NCBI RefSeq assembly: GCF_007860175.1
Contig: NZ_SJPX01000004.1
Span: 682,001-746,000 of the forward strand
DNA from: Rubripirellula reticaptiva
GTDB taxonomy: Bacteria; Planctomycetota; Planctomycetia; Pirellulales; Pirellulaceae
Length of the DNA stretch: 64,000 bases
Direction: 5' to 3'
The translations under genes were made by a program, and so were the position numbers. Positions 27,815 to 37,028 of this stretch are shown here, piece after piece (within the stretch, counting starts at the first letter, position 1; every line of letters starts with the position of its first letter). The notes beneath the pieces were generated by a model. That model saw only the letters and a program-made list of their open reading frames with translations. It ran no database searches and had not been told where the DNA came from.

Positions 27815-29208
27815 CAACTGATCAGTCCTTCGATGGATTCAGCTTCGTCGGGGCCGGTCAATCGCTTGTGCAGCCCGTTGTGAAAATACGTCAGGTCATC
27901 GTGATCGATTCCCAGCAGATGTAGCAGCGTGGCATGGAAATTGTTGACCGATACTTTATCGGAGACCGCTCGAAGCCCGAACTCGTCGGTCGCGCCGTGG
28001 GCTCGTCCACCGCGAATGCCAGCACCAGCGAGCCAGACGCTGTAGCCCCATGGGTTGTGATCGCGACCTTTTCCCTGTTCGCTCATCGGCATTCGCCCGA
28101 ACTCGCCGCCCCAGATCACCAAGGTATCGTCCAGCAGACCGCGTTGTTTGAGATCTTGCAGTAGCCCAGCGACCGGTTTGTCAGTGCGCTGGCAGTGTTC
28201 GGTGTGATTCTTCTCGACGTCCGCGTGTGCGTCCCATCCATTCGTATCGCCGGAATACAATTGCACGAACCGAACACCGCTTTCAATCATGCGGCGAGCC
28301 AGCAAACACCGCTCACCGAACTCTCGCGTTTCTTTTCTGTCGATGCCATACATCTTCCTTGTGTACGCGGTTTCGTTCTGGATACTGACAAGCTCCGGTG
28401 CTTCCGTTTGCATGCGAAACGCAAGTTCGTAAGCCTTGACGCGTGCGGTCAAGCGATCGTCCGAATCTCGTTGCTCTCTGTGCCGCCGATTTAGTTTGTC
28501 GATCAGTGCCAAGTCTCGCTGCTGCTGCCCGGCACTCACGCCGGGTTGTGGCTGCAAATCAAGGATCGGCGAAGCTCCCGGTCGCATGGTGACGCCTTGA
28601 TATGAAGCCGGAAGATACCCGTTTCCCCAAGCGGGCGGGCCACCCTTCAAACCGCCACCGGGGTCGGGAAGAACTACAAACGCCGGCATGTTTTGGTTTT
28701 CAGAACCCAGCCCATAAGCGACCCAACTTCCAACACTCGGACAGCCCATCAAGGTGCTGCCTGTATTCATCTGATACACCGACTGCGGATGATTCACGCT
28801 GTCGCCGTGCATGGAACGAATCACACATAGATCGTCCGCGTGCTGCGCAATGTGCGGAAGAAAGTCGCTGATTTCTAGTCCTGATTGTCCACGCGGGTGG
28901 AAGCGTCGGATTGGCGCCAGTAACGGATTCTTCTTCACGTCCCGCCGCGTCATGACATCGCCAAAACTTGCCGGCAGTGACTTGCCGCTGTACTTCGTCA
29001 GCATTGGCTTGGGATCGAACAGATCAACATGACTGGGGCCGCCATGCATGAATAGCCAAATCACTCGCTTAGCACGCGGCGTGAAATGAGGCTGAATGAC
29101 ACTCGAACTCGATTCAGCCTGAGCCAGCGAGGCGTAAGCGAGCATCCCCATGCCGCCACCCGCGTTTGCAAGAAAGTTTCGACGGGACTGCAATTCGATT
29201 TGATTCAT
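27814..29208 (-). CDS. DUF1501 (sulfatase-fold) protein with Tat-like signal
   Basis: A 464-residue protein with a twin-arginine-like signal (SRRNFLANAGGGMGMLAYASLAQA). DUF1501 proteins share the alkaline phosphatase/sulfatase fold; here FMHGGPSHVDLFDPKP and WGGEFGRMP match the conserved blocks. The ATG at 29208 is preferred over an upstream TTG at 29223. Its stop overlaps the start of the DUF1549/DUF1553 gene by one base (TGATG), so the two are translated together, as in most planctomycete genomes. The substrate is unknown. Confidence 0.92.
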   Translation of the reverse strand: MNQIELQSRRNFLANAGGGMGMLAYASLAQAESSSSVIQPHFTPRAKRVIWLFMHGGPSHVDLFDPKPMLTKYSGKSLPASFGDVMTRRDVKKNPLLAPIRRFHPRGQSGLEISDFLPHIAQHADDLCVIRSMHGDSVNHPQSVYQMNTGSTLMGCPSVGSWVAYGLGSENQNMPAFVVLPDPGGGLKGGPPAWGNGYLPASYQGVTMRPGASPILDLQPQPGVSAGQQQRDLALIDKLNRRHREQRDSDDRLTARVKAYELAFRMQTEAPELVSIQNETAYTRKMYGIDRKETREFGERCLLARRMIESGVRFVQLYSGDTNGWDAHADVEKNHTEHCQRTDKPVAGLLQDLKQRGLLDDTLVIWGGEFGRMPMSEQGKGRDHNPWGYSVWLAGAGIRGGRAHGATDEFGLRAVSDKVSVNNFHATLLHLLGIDHDDLTYFHNGLHKRLTGPDEAESIEGLIS

Positions 29209-29622
29209 TGCTGGTCTACGCAAGTGCGATCGTACTTTAGTTCATCGAAACCGAAGCTATCTTCATTTTCATCGCGGGATAGAATCTCGCGATTCATGCC
29301 GGATCTCAAATGCGATTCCATTTCGATATGGGCACCTCCTGAATCAACGTCGCCGGCTCGAGTGTGAACGAGGGAAGTGACTGAAAGTGCGCTGGGTAAT
29401 CATATCAGCATGGGGACAGGCAAAGTGACCTCGCCACTTGCTTTAATTGTTTTCGATTGTTTGTGGAATGACGTCTCGCTAGGCTGGTACACCTAGAGGC
29501 AAGCTGCGTCTCGACGATTTCACGCCCAAATCCCCCGTTGGATGTCGTGGTTGTTTCACTCAATAGCCCGCAGCCATCGTCGAGCAACGTCCCACCTAAC
29601 GGCAAATTGCAAGGTTTTCAAT
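29209..29622. other. Divergent intergenic region
   Basis: Lies between the minus-strand DUF1501/DUF1549 group and the plus-strand FG-GAP/esterase series. It should hold promoters for both. I find no clear promoter, RNA gene or repeat. Confidence 0.35.
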
Positions 29623-31425
29623 ATGCGATTCACTCGATTTCTCTTGGTGTCGTTTTGCATTGTGTCAGTCAGATACGCGCACGCAAATGAGTTGACTGTC
29701 CATTTGTTTGAGCGAACGCAACTGACGGGAACGTATTTCTCGGAAGGTGCTAGTGCCGGTGACGTCAATGGTGATGGTGAGGTGGACGTGGTTTATGGAC
29801 CATATTGGTTTGCTGGACCCAAGTACGATGCGAAGCACGAGATTTACAAGCCGGTTCCCCAAAACATGGACCGTTATGCGGACAACTTCTTTTCGTGGAT
29901 TCATGACTTCAGCGGCGACGGATGGAACGACGTGTTGGTTGTCGGCTTTCCTGGCACGCCAGCCTATGTCTACGAGAATCCGAAGCAGGACGGATGGAGT
30001 ACCCACTGGAAGAAGCATCAGGTTTTCGATTGGGTGTCGAATGAATCTCCTCAGTTGGTCAACATTTTCGGCGACGATAAACCCGAGCTTGTTTGTACTC
30101 GCGATGGGTTCTTCGGCTTCGTGACCATGGATCCAAATGAACCGCTGGGCACTTGGGATTTCCATCCGATTTCTGAACAGGTGACCGCAACGAAGTTTGG
30201 TCATGGGCTCGGGATCGGTGACATCAATGGCGACGGTCGACAAGACATTATCCATTCTGGCGGATGGTACGAACAACCCAAAAAAGAAGCTGACACTTCG
30301 CGATGGAGGCATCAACCAGCAAAACTGTCGTCCGGTTACGGCGGTGCAGAAATGCATGCCTACGATGTGGATGGCGATGGAGATAACGATGTCATCACTA
30401 GCGATCGTGCACATGATTTTGGGTTGTCGTGGTACGAACAAGTGCTAGGTGAAGATGGAATCGAGTTCGAGCAGCATCAGATCATGGGGGCCCATCCGTC
30501 CGAGAACAAATACGGCGTGCTGTTCAGTGAACCGCATTCGGTTGCATTGGCTGATATCGACGGCGATGGGTTAAAGGACATTGTCACAGGCAAGACCTAC
30601 TGGTCGCATCATCGGCAGAGCCCGATGTGGAACGCGGGAGCCGTTGTTTATTGGTTCAAACTGGTCCGACGCGACGACGGCGTCGATTGGATTCCATACA
30701 AAGTCGATAGTGAAGCAGGTATTGGGAGGCAGATTTCGATCGGCGATGTGAACGCTGATGGATTGCCCGATATTGTCGTCGGCGGAATGAAGGGGGCTCA
30801 CGTTCTGGCTCACACAAAGCAGTCAGTCACAAAGGAAGCGTGGGATGCCGCTGAGCCAAAGGTATATTCCGGCCCAAAGCTTCCGAGTGTGGAAAATGCA
30901 AATGCTAAGCGAGGACCAAAGTCGAAGACTGATCCTAAGATGGGCCTTGTCGAAGGCGGGATTGAAGGCGAAGTACTGAAGTGTCATGCGAGCGGTGGGA
31001 GCGTGAAAGCACAGGACATGTCAAGATTTAGTGCTGACAAGTGGAGCGGCAATTCGCAGCTATGGTGGACAGGTGCGAAGCCCGGTGACACGCTGGATCT
31101 GGAATTGCCACCATTCACCGGCGTGGTTGACTTGGAGATCGTGCTGACGTGCGCGAGTGACTATGGCATCGTTCAATTGTCTTTGGATGACCATTCGCTA
31201 GGCGATCCGATTGACCTGTACGAAACAGGCGTCGTCACCACCGGCCTGCTTTCGTTTCCGAAACAGTCGGTCGACGGCAATAAACACACGCTGCGTGTCC
31301 AAATCGTCGGCGCAAATCCGAAAGCCGCGAAGGCTTACCTATTTGCGCTCGACTACCTGCGAATCAGAACGGCAAATGGAAAGTTTGTCGCTGGTTCCAT
31401 TCTTGTTCCTTCGGTTGCACCGTAA
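29623..31425 (+). CDS. Secreted FG-GAP/VCBS repeat protein
   Basis: The ATG at 29623 begins a clean signal peptide (MRFTRFLLVSFCIVSVRYAHA). The 600-residue protein contains several calcium-binding-type FG-GAP/VCBS repeats: GDVNGDGEVDVVYG, GDINGDGRQDIIHSG, YDVDGDGDNDVITS, ADIDGDGLKDIVTG and GDVNADGLPDIVVGG. These build an integrin-alpha-like propeller. The last 150 residues form a beta-sandwich resembling a carbohydrate-binding or NPCBM-like module (LDLELPPFTGVVDLEIVL). It opens a plus-strand series of exported hydrolases and may serve in adhesion or substrate binding. Confidence 0.85.
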   Translation: MRFTRFLLVSFCIVSVRYAHANELTVHLFERTQLTGTYFSEGASAGDVNGDGEVDVVYGPYWFAGPKYDAKHEIYKPVPQNMDRYADNFFSWIHDFSGDGWNDVLVVGFPGTPAYVYENPKQDGWSTHWKKHQVFDWVSNESPQLVNIFGDDKPELVCTRDGFFGFVTMDPNEPLGTWDFHPISEQVTATKFGHGLGIGDINGDGRQDIIHSGGWYEQPKKEADTSRWRHQPAKLSSGYGGAEMHAYDVDGDGDNDVITSDRAHDFGLSWYEQVLGEDGIEFEQHQIMGAHPSENKYGVLFSEPHSVALADIDGDGLKDIVTGKTYWSHHRQSPMWNAGAVVYWFKLVRRDDGVDWIPYKVDSEAGIGRQISIGDVNADGLPDIVVGGMKGAHVLAHTKQSVTKEAWDAAEPKVYSGPKLPSVENANAKRGPKSKTDPKMGLVEGGIEGEVLKCHASGGSVKAQDMSRFSADKWSGNSQLWWTGAKPGDTLDLELPPFTGVVDLEIVLTCASDYGIVQLSLDDHSLGDPIDLYETGVVTTGLLSFPKQSVDGNKHTLRVQIVGANPKAAKAYLFALDYLRIRTANGKFVAGSILVPSVAP

Positions 31426-31564
31426 AAGGTTGATCTTGGCGAATTGCCAAAGTTGCGAGTTCGTTTTCGCAATCTTGAATTGGAAGTGCTCGGTCAAATG
31501 TTCACGCGATGGACCAACACGAACTGAATTACAACAGACTCGAATGCATAGGAAATGACGACAC

Positions 31565-33271
31565 ATGCGAACGCTCTTCCTGATACTGACAGCATTTCTA
31601 ATAACGCCAAACGCTTTGGCGCAGCGAGATCGTGAAGTCAAATGGGTTAACGCTGATATTCCCAGCGTGAAGGGACTTGAGCACAAAGTCCTGGCCAGCA
31701 AGTCTCTGGGGCATGACGTTGGTTACGTTGTCTGGACACCGCCCGGCTTCAACGAAGCGGAGGTAACGCGATATCCAGTTGTCTACTTTTTGCACGGAGC
31801 GGGCGGATCGGAGGCGTCGGACTCAGGTGGGTTCGCATCACGCCTTGCCGATGCGATTGGGAGGAACAAGTTTCCGCCAGCGATTTGTGTATTTCCGAAC
31901 GGCGGCATGAGTGGATATCGCGGCAATGTGGAGCGTATGGTTGTCGACGAATTGATTCCATCGATCGACGCCGACTATCCGACCAACTGCACGCCATCCG
32001 CGCGGGCGATCGTTGGATTCTCGATGGGCGGATCGGGGGCGGTTGCGCTGGCGATCCAGCATCCCGATCTGTTTTGTGCTGCTGGCAGTTGGGGCGGAGC
32101 TCTGTCGCGGCAAGGCAATGGCGAAGACAGCCCGTTATTGCCAGCGGCGATGGAAAACGCAGATTCACTCAAGCAAAACGCGTTCGCTCTTCTGACCGTT
32201 AACGGAGACGGCGATCGACCGGACGGATTTACTCCGTTGGCAAAAATACTGCAACTGCTTGGCATTTCGCATCAGACGGTCACCCTAGAAGACACCAATC
32301 ACAATTTTGGCAAATACTACGAGTCGTCCGGCGACACTATGATCGCCTTTCTTGCCCAGCGATTGACTGTCAAATCGCATCATGCGGATCAATCGGCGCG
32401 AATCATCCGCGTGCTGTCGATCGGAAACAGCTTTGCCGGCAATGCTTGCAAGTACCTAAAGCAGATCGCGTCAGATGGCGGTATTGAACTTGTGATTGGG
32501 ACGGCGAATCTTGGTGGTTGCACGCTTGAGCGGCATGCGACGTTGGCAAAGCAATTTGCTTCTGATTCTAAAAGCCGACCTTACTCCTACTCATCGGAAT
32601 CGGACGAAACGAGACTGAGTCTGCAGGAGTACTTGGTCGCGCAGCCCTGGGATTTCGTCACATTGCAGCAAATGAGCGCGTTAAGCCATCAAAGCGAGAC
32701 CTATCATCCTTACATTGATGAATTAGTCGCTTTGATTGGTAAACATGCGTCAAATGCTGAAATTGTGATGCACCAGACCTGGGCGTATCGCGCGGACTCT
32801 CCTCTACTGAAAGGCTGGGACATCACACAGGATCAAATGCACGAGGGGCTTTCCGAAGCATATGCGGAAGTCGCAGAACAGTTCGGCGCAAAAATCATGC
32901 CGGTTGGTTTGGCGTTTCAAATAGCTCGCTCGGCAGATGGCCGCGAGGTTGTGGTTCCGGATCCGAGTTTTGACTACTTGAATCCTGTCTATCCGAATCT
33001 TCCGGATCAACAGCATTCGCTTGTCGTCGGTTGGCACTGGCGTTCTCAAAATGACAAGCGATCGCTTTGGTTAGATTTCAAGCACGCCAACGCGAGTGGT
33101 TGTTACCTTGCGGGGCTTGTGTGGTACGAAACCCTCACCGGCAACGACGCCCGCGATATTCGATACGTACCCGACGGAGTCAATCAATCTGATGCGTTGT
33201 TTCTTCGCGGCGTCGCTCACGATGCGGTCGCGAGTACGCGTGCTGTGAACAAGCGTGCCGTGAGCAAGTAA
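31565..33271 (+). CDS. Esterase fused to a DUF4886 (SGNH-like) domain
   Basis: A 568-residue secreted protein (signal peptide 1-20). Residues 40-265 form a putative esterase of the esterase D/feruloyl esterase type, with the FLHGAG oxyanion region, nucleophile GFSMGG (Ser153) and a likely catalytic His246 in EDTNHNFG. Residues 279-550 match DUF4886, an SGNH-like domain, starting VLSIGNSFAGN (Ser289). Two hydrolase-type domains in one chain suggest removal of two acyl groups, or of groups on one substrate. The gene ends where the next open frame begins, which indicates a tight operon. Confidence 0.82.
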   Translation: MRTLFLILTAFLITPNALAQRDREVKWVNADIPSVKGLEHKVLASKSLGHDVGYVVWTPPGFNEAEVTRYPVVYFLHGAGGSEASDSGGFASRLADAIGRNKFPPAICVFPNGGMSGYRGNVERMVVDELIPSIDADYPTNCTPSARAIVGFSMGGSGAVALAIQHPDLFCAAGSWGGALSRQGNGEDSPLLPAAMENADSLKQNAFALLTVNGDGDRPDGFTPLAKILQLLGISHQTVTLEDTNHNFGKYYESSGDTMIAFLAQRLTVKSHHADQSARIIRVLSIGNSFAGNACKYLKQIASDGGIELVIGTANLGGCTLERHATLAKQFASDSKSRPYSYSSESDETRLSLQEYLVAQPWDFVTLQQMSALSHQSETYHPYIDELVALIGKHASNAEIVMHQTWAYRADSPLLKGWDITQDQMHEGLSEAYAEVAEQFGAKIMPVGLAFQIARSADGREVVVPDPSFDYLNPVYPNLPDQQHSLVVGWHWRSQNDKRSLWLDFKHANASGCYLAGLVWYETLTGNDARDIRYVPDGVNQSDALFLRGVAHDAVASTRAVNKRAVSK

Positions 33272-33325
33272 ATGGTCGATCTATGGGTGTTTTCAAAGCT
33301 ATGTCTCAGGAACTGCGTGAAGCAA

Positions 33326-34756
33326 ATGTGTCCAATCACTCGAATCAAGACGTTTGGTGTTGCCTGTGCTCTTGTTGCAGGCTCTTTCTTTGGAGCCGCC
33401 TTTGCGGATCACCCCTTGGTTCAACACGGAACGACGGCACTGGGGGATGTCCATTCGGAAAATGAAACGCAGGGCGTAGTCAATGATCCGATCGTTTTGG
33501 ATAACGACACGTCCACTGGGACTCGTCCTGATCCTGATCTTAGTGAAAGTGTCTTTGGATCCGGCGAGGCGGCTTACAACGTTTCGTCAGGACCGAAAGA
33601 CGAACGGTTCGCTGTCTATGATCGTTCGATGCGCGAATTTATGAAGGAACATCGCATCCCCGGTGCGTCCATCGCGGTCACGAACCGAGGAAAGGTCGTC
33701 TTTGCTCGCGGATATGGATACGCCGATGTTTCCAATGGAGAGCAGGTGAACCCAGATAGCTTGTTTCGTATCGCAAGTATCTCGAAGCCGATCACGGCAG
33801 TCGCGATTTTACAGCTCATCGAGAAAGGGAAGTTGAGTCTAGATGACTGTGTGTTCGCGATCTTGGACTACGAAGTCGACATCATCGCCGCAGGTGACGC
33901 GTTCGATCAGCGGTGTCGTGGAATTTCGATTCGGCATTTGCTAGAACATCGCGGCGGTTGGGATCGTGACAAATCGTTCGACGCCATGTTTCAGTCTGTT
34001 CGCTTCGCTGAACAAGTGGGACTTCCACCACCAGCTGATCAGTCGGCGGTTATCAAGGCGATGCTGCAACAAGAACTCGATTTTGAACCTGGTCATCGGC
34101 ACGCCTACTCAAACTTCGGATACTGTTTGCTGGGGCGAGTCGTCGAAAAGATCAGTGGCATGACTTACGAAAATTACGTCAAGAAGAATGTCCTTGAACC
34201 GGTCGGTATTGGCACCATGCGAATTGGTGCGACTCGTCTGAGTGGCAGAGCCGATCGAGAAGTTCGCTACTATCACCCTGGTACCGGTCGATCCGTTTTC
34301 TCGGAAGACTTGGGTGGTAGGGTGCCCTGGCCCTATGGGGCTTGGAATCTAGAGGCAATGGATTCGCACGGCGGTTGGATCGCCTCAGCGACTGATCTAG
34401 CGAAGTTCGCTGCAGCCTTCGACGATCCTGATGCTTGTCCAATTCTTAGTCGCAACAGTATCGAAAAGATGTATAGTCGTCCGCCAGGTTTGGCAGGGCA
34501 CGATACCGACGGCAAGCAGAAGGCGCGCTACTATTCTCTGGGGTGGAGCAATCGAGTTGTTGATGGTGACAAAATTAATCATTGGCACAGCGGTTCGCTC
34601 AATGGCACCGCATCTGTCATGATTCGCCGGCATGATGGCAAGAACTTTATCGCACTCTTGAACACACGAGTCAGCCCATTAGAGGCAAGTGTTAGTAGCG
34701 AGATCGATCGGCTGCTTCATAAAATGGCGAACGGCGTAAAAGATTGGCCAGAGTAG
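33326..34756 (+). CDS. Beta-lactamase-fold serine hydrolase (class C/penicillin-binding type)
   Basis: The ATG at 33326 gives 476 residues with a signal peptide; an earlier frame start directly follows the previous gene. The active-site motifs of the serine beta-lactamase/esterase family are visible: SISK (Ser151, Lys154), YSN (from about Tyr261) and HSG near the C-terminus in NHWHSGSLNG. A spacer of about 80 residues, rich in Asp and Thr, precedes the catalytic domain. Members include D-aminopeptidases, esterases and true beta-lactamases; in this setting an esterase role is as likely as peptidoglycan or beta-lactam hydrolysis. Confidence 0.85.
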   Translation: MCPITRIKTFGVACALVAGSFFGAAFADHPLVQHGTTALGDVHSENETQGVVNDPIVLDNDTSTGTRPDPDLSESVFGSGEAAYNVSSGPKDERFAVYDRSMREFMKEHRIPGASIAVTNRGKVVFARGYGYADVSNGEQVNPDSLFRIASISKPITAVAILQLIEKGKLSLDDCVFAILDYEVDIIAAGDAFDQRCRGISIRHLLEHRGGWDRDKSFDAMFQSVRFAEQVGLPPPADQSAVIKAMLQQELDFEPGHRHAYSNFGYCLLGRVVEKISGMTYENYVKKNVLEPVGIGTMRIGATRLSGRADREVRYYHPGTGRSVFSEDLGGRVPWPYGAWNLEAMDSHGGWIASATDLAKFAAAFDDPDACPILSRNSIEKMYSRPPGLAGHDTDGKQKARYYSLGWSNRVVDGDKINHWHSGSLNGTASVMIRRHDGKNFIALLNTRVSPLEASVSSEIDRLLHKMANGVKDWPE

Positions 34757-35069
34757 CAATCGTGATCATTCGGTATCGCATTGGCTCGACTGAAAGTGAA
34801 TCGTAGCAGGTAACCATTCCGGTTCGTAACTTCCGTCATGATCCGCGCCAACATTCCACCGAGCAACAATTGCCGAGACGTGTTAGGGTAGCTCTGTTGA
34901 TTCTCGCAGGCGAAGCTCTTGCAAAGTATCTGCGTAATCAAGTTTGCTACGTAGGAGTCGATCTTGCGTCCGAAACCAGCAACGAGGGAGATTGGTCGAG
35001 CGAGATTACGTGCGACCAGCACGGATGCGACCAACGGTTTGATTTTCTTGTTCGACTTCCGGAGTAAAA
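34757..35069. other. Intergenic gap within the hydrolase series
   Basis: Separates the beta-lactamase-fold gene from the nucleoside-hydrolase-like gene on the same strand. A good ribosome-binding site, GGAG at 35061-35064, precedes the downstream ATG by 5 bases. The size of the gap allows a new promoter. I see no supportable gene or RNA in it. Confidence 0.4.
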
Positions 35070-36095
35070 ATGTTTAGATTGTGTTTCCTATTGGTCGCGA
35101 TGCTGCTTGTCTGCTCCGTAACCGAGGCTGCTGCTGCCGATGAACGCCCGCGTTTGTTCGTGCTGACGGATATCGGTGGTGACCCCGACGACCAGCAGTC
35201 GCTCGTTCGTCTAATGGTCTACTGCAACGAGCTTCAGATCGAAGGTCTCGTCGCTTCCGCGTCAGGGACTCCCGGTGAGTTGAAGGTAGCTACAACAAGA
35301 ACGGATTTGATCCGCGAAATAGTATCAGCCTACGGAAAGGTTCGCGAAAATCTTGCTCGGCACTCAAAAGGGTGGCCCGAAACGGAAACTCTTTTAGAGG
35401 TCATTCAGTCCGGAAATCCGCAACGTGGGCTTGAGTATGTCGGCGAAGAACACGACACAAGCGGCTCTACGTTGTTGATCGAGCGTGTTGATGCGGGTTC
35501 TGTAAATCACCCCTTGAACATAGCGATCTGGGGCGGTCAGACCGACCTTGCTCAGGCACTTTGGCGAGTACGAGAGGACCGTGGCGTGGATGGTTTGGCT
35601 GATTTCGTCAAGCGTTTTCGAGTCTATGACATCGCCGATCAAGACGGTATCGCAGATTGGATGCAAGCCGAGTTTCCGGACATGTACTACATCCTGAGTA
35701 AGGCAAAAAAAGGAAGTGACAAACGTAACGCTTCGTTTCGTGGCATGTACCTGACCGGCGACGAATCGTTGACTTCTCGCGAATGGATCGACACGAATGT
35801 GCGATCAACCGGCCCGTTGGGTGCACTGTATCCAACAAAAACGTGGACGAGCCCAAATCCGCATGGCTGTATGAAAGAGGGCGATACGCCATCGTGGTTC
35901 TTCTTTCTTCCGAATGGGCACAACAACCCCACCAATCCGTCAAAACCTGGATGGGGCGGGCAGTTCTTTCAAGCGTCTGATGGTTGGTATCGCGATGATC
36001 AGTCGACAATGGATCACCGAGAGACCGTCAGCAGATGGCGGTTGGAGTTTCAGAACGACTTCGCGCTTCGCATGTCGTGGTGCATTAACAAGTAA
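35070..36095 (+). CDS. Secreted DUF1593/Sde182-type nucleoside-hydrolase-like protein
   Basis: A 341-residue protein with a signal peptide (about 1-22). The motif VLTDIGGDPDDQQ (31-43) is the Asp cluster that binds calcium in nucleoside hydrolases and their relatives, and IEGLVASASG continues the fold. The family (DUF1593, represented by Sde182) is reported with cellulose-binding proteins and is common in polysaccharide-degrading bacteria. No separate C-terminal sandwich domain is evident at this length. The start is supported by GGAG five bases upstream. The substrate is unknown. Confidence 0.82.
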   Translation: MFRLCFLLVAMLLVCSVTEAAAADERPRLFVLTDIGGDPDDQQSLVRLMVYCNELQIEGLVASASGTPGELKVATTRTDLIREIVSAYGKVRENLARHSKGWPETETLLEVIQSGNPQRGLEYVGEEHDTSGSTLLIERVDAGSVNHPLNIAIWGGQTDLAQALWRVREDRGVDGLADFVKRFRVYDIADQDGIADWMQAEFPDMYYILSKAKKGSDKRNASFRGMYLTGDESLTSREWIDTNVRSTGPLGALYPTKTWTSPNPHGCMKEGDTPSWFFFLPNGHNNPTNPSKPGWGGQFFQASDGWYRDDQSTMDHRETVSRWRLEFQNDFALRMSWCINK

Positions 36096-36108
36096 CAAAG
36101 GATAAAAA

Positions 36109-37008
36109 ATGAAATCGATACTGACCATCCTAATTGTTTACGCAGTGCTTTCGTCAAGTCATGCTTGCGCGCAGGTGACGGATCGCAGCGTCGTTTATGA
36201 CGCTCGAACTTTGCCAAGCGAGATCCTCTCGGGTGAACGAAATTACGCCGTCTATCTGCCGCCCGGTTACCAAACGTCGCAGCGCAGCTACCCAGTTTTG
36301 TATCTTCTTCATGGTTCCGGAGATGATCAAACCGGTTGGGTGCAGTTTGGTGAGGTTCAGCACATCGCGGACAAAGCCATCGCCGATGGAACAGCGACGC
36401 CGATGGTAATCGTCATGCCGGATGCGAATACGGGCCAGCGAGGTTACTTCAACGACATCCGCGGCGGCTGGAATTATGAAGATTTTTTCTTCAACGAGTT
36501 CATGCCGCACATCGAGAAGACGTACCGCGTGAAGTCCGACAAACGCTATAGGGCAGTAGGTGGACTTTCGATGGGCGGTGGCGGTTCGTTTATGTATGCC
36601 TTGCACCACCCCGAGTTGTTTTCGTCGGCATGCCCGCTGAGTGCCAGCGTCGGGCCGTTGAACGTCGAAGATGCGAAGCGGCGATATAATCGTCCGAGCC
36701 GGAACGAGCAGGATGTCGAATCGGAACCAGTCCCGGACGATGAGATTGAAGCGTATTTCAAACGACATAGCGCCGTGCAACTGATGGAGAGCATGCCAGA
36801 AGACGACGTCAAGAGCGTCCGTTGGTACATCGATTGCGGAGACGATGATTTCTTGTACGAAGGCAATTCGCTGGTTCACATTGCGATGCGAAAACGAAAT
36901 TTTGCTCACGAATATCGTGTCCGCGATGGCGAGCACCGATGGAGCTACTGGCGTTCGGCTTTACCCAGCGTGCTAAGCTTTGTTTCAGAATCATTTCACC
37001 AAAACTAA
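36109..37008 (+). CDS. Secreted esterase (esterase D/feruloyl esterase-like)
   Basis: A 299-residue alpha/beta hydrolase with a signal peptide (1-21). Seen: NYAVYLPPGY, the oxyanion segment YLLHGSGDDQ, nucleophile GGLSMGG (Ser154), a candidate acid in IDCGDDDF and the His in DGEHRWSYW. This matches the putative esterase family that includes feruloyl and acetylxylan esterases. AAGGA at 36098-36102 lies 6 bases before the ATG, and the gap to the preceding gene is 13 bases, so the two are co-transcribed. It resembles the N-terminal half of the esterase-DUF4886 fusion nearby. Confidence 0.88.
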   Translation: MKSILTILIVYAVLSSSHACAQVTDRSVVYDARTLPSEILSGERNYAVYLPPGYQTSQRSYPVLYLLHGSGDDQTGWVQFGEVQHIADKAIADGTATPMVIVMPDANTGQRGYFNDIRGGWNYEDFFFNEFMPHIEKTYRVKSDKRYRAVGGLSMGGGGSFMYALHHPELFSSACPLSASVGPLNVEDAKRRYNRPSRNEQDVESEPVPDDEIEAYFKRHSAVQLMESMPEDDVKSVRWYIDCGDDDFLYEGNSLVHIAMRKRNFAHEYRVRDGEHRWSYWRSALPSVLSFVSESFHQN

Positions 37009-37028
37009 GTTGTGCACGGATTAGAACC

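Noticed and set aside
33326-34756. Antibiotic-resistance beta-lactamase
   Set aside because: SxxK, YxN and HxG motifs are shared by esterases and D-aminopeptidases; an island of exported esterases makes a resistance role unlikely to be the main one.
34870-35067. 65-codon plus-strand frame before the nucleoside-hydrolase-like gene
   Set aside because: TTG start without a ribosome-binding site and no recognised family; the following gene has its own strong site.
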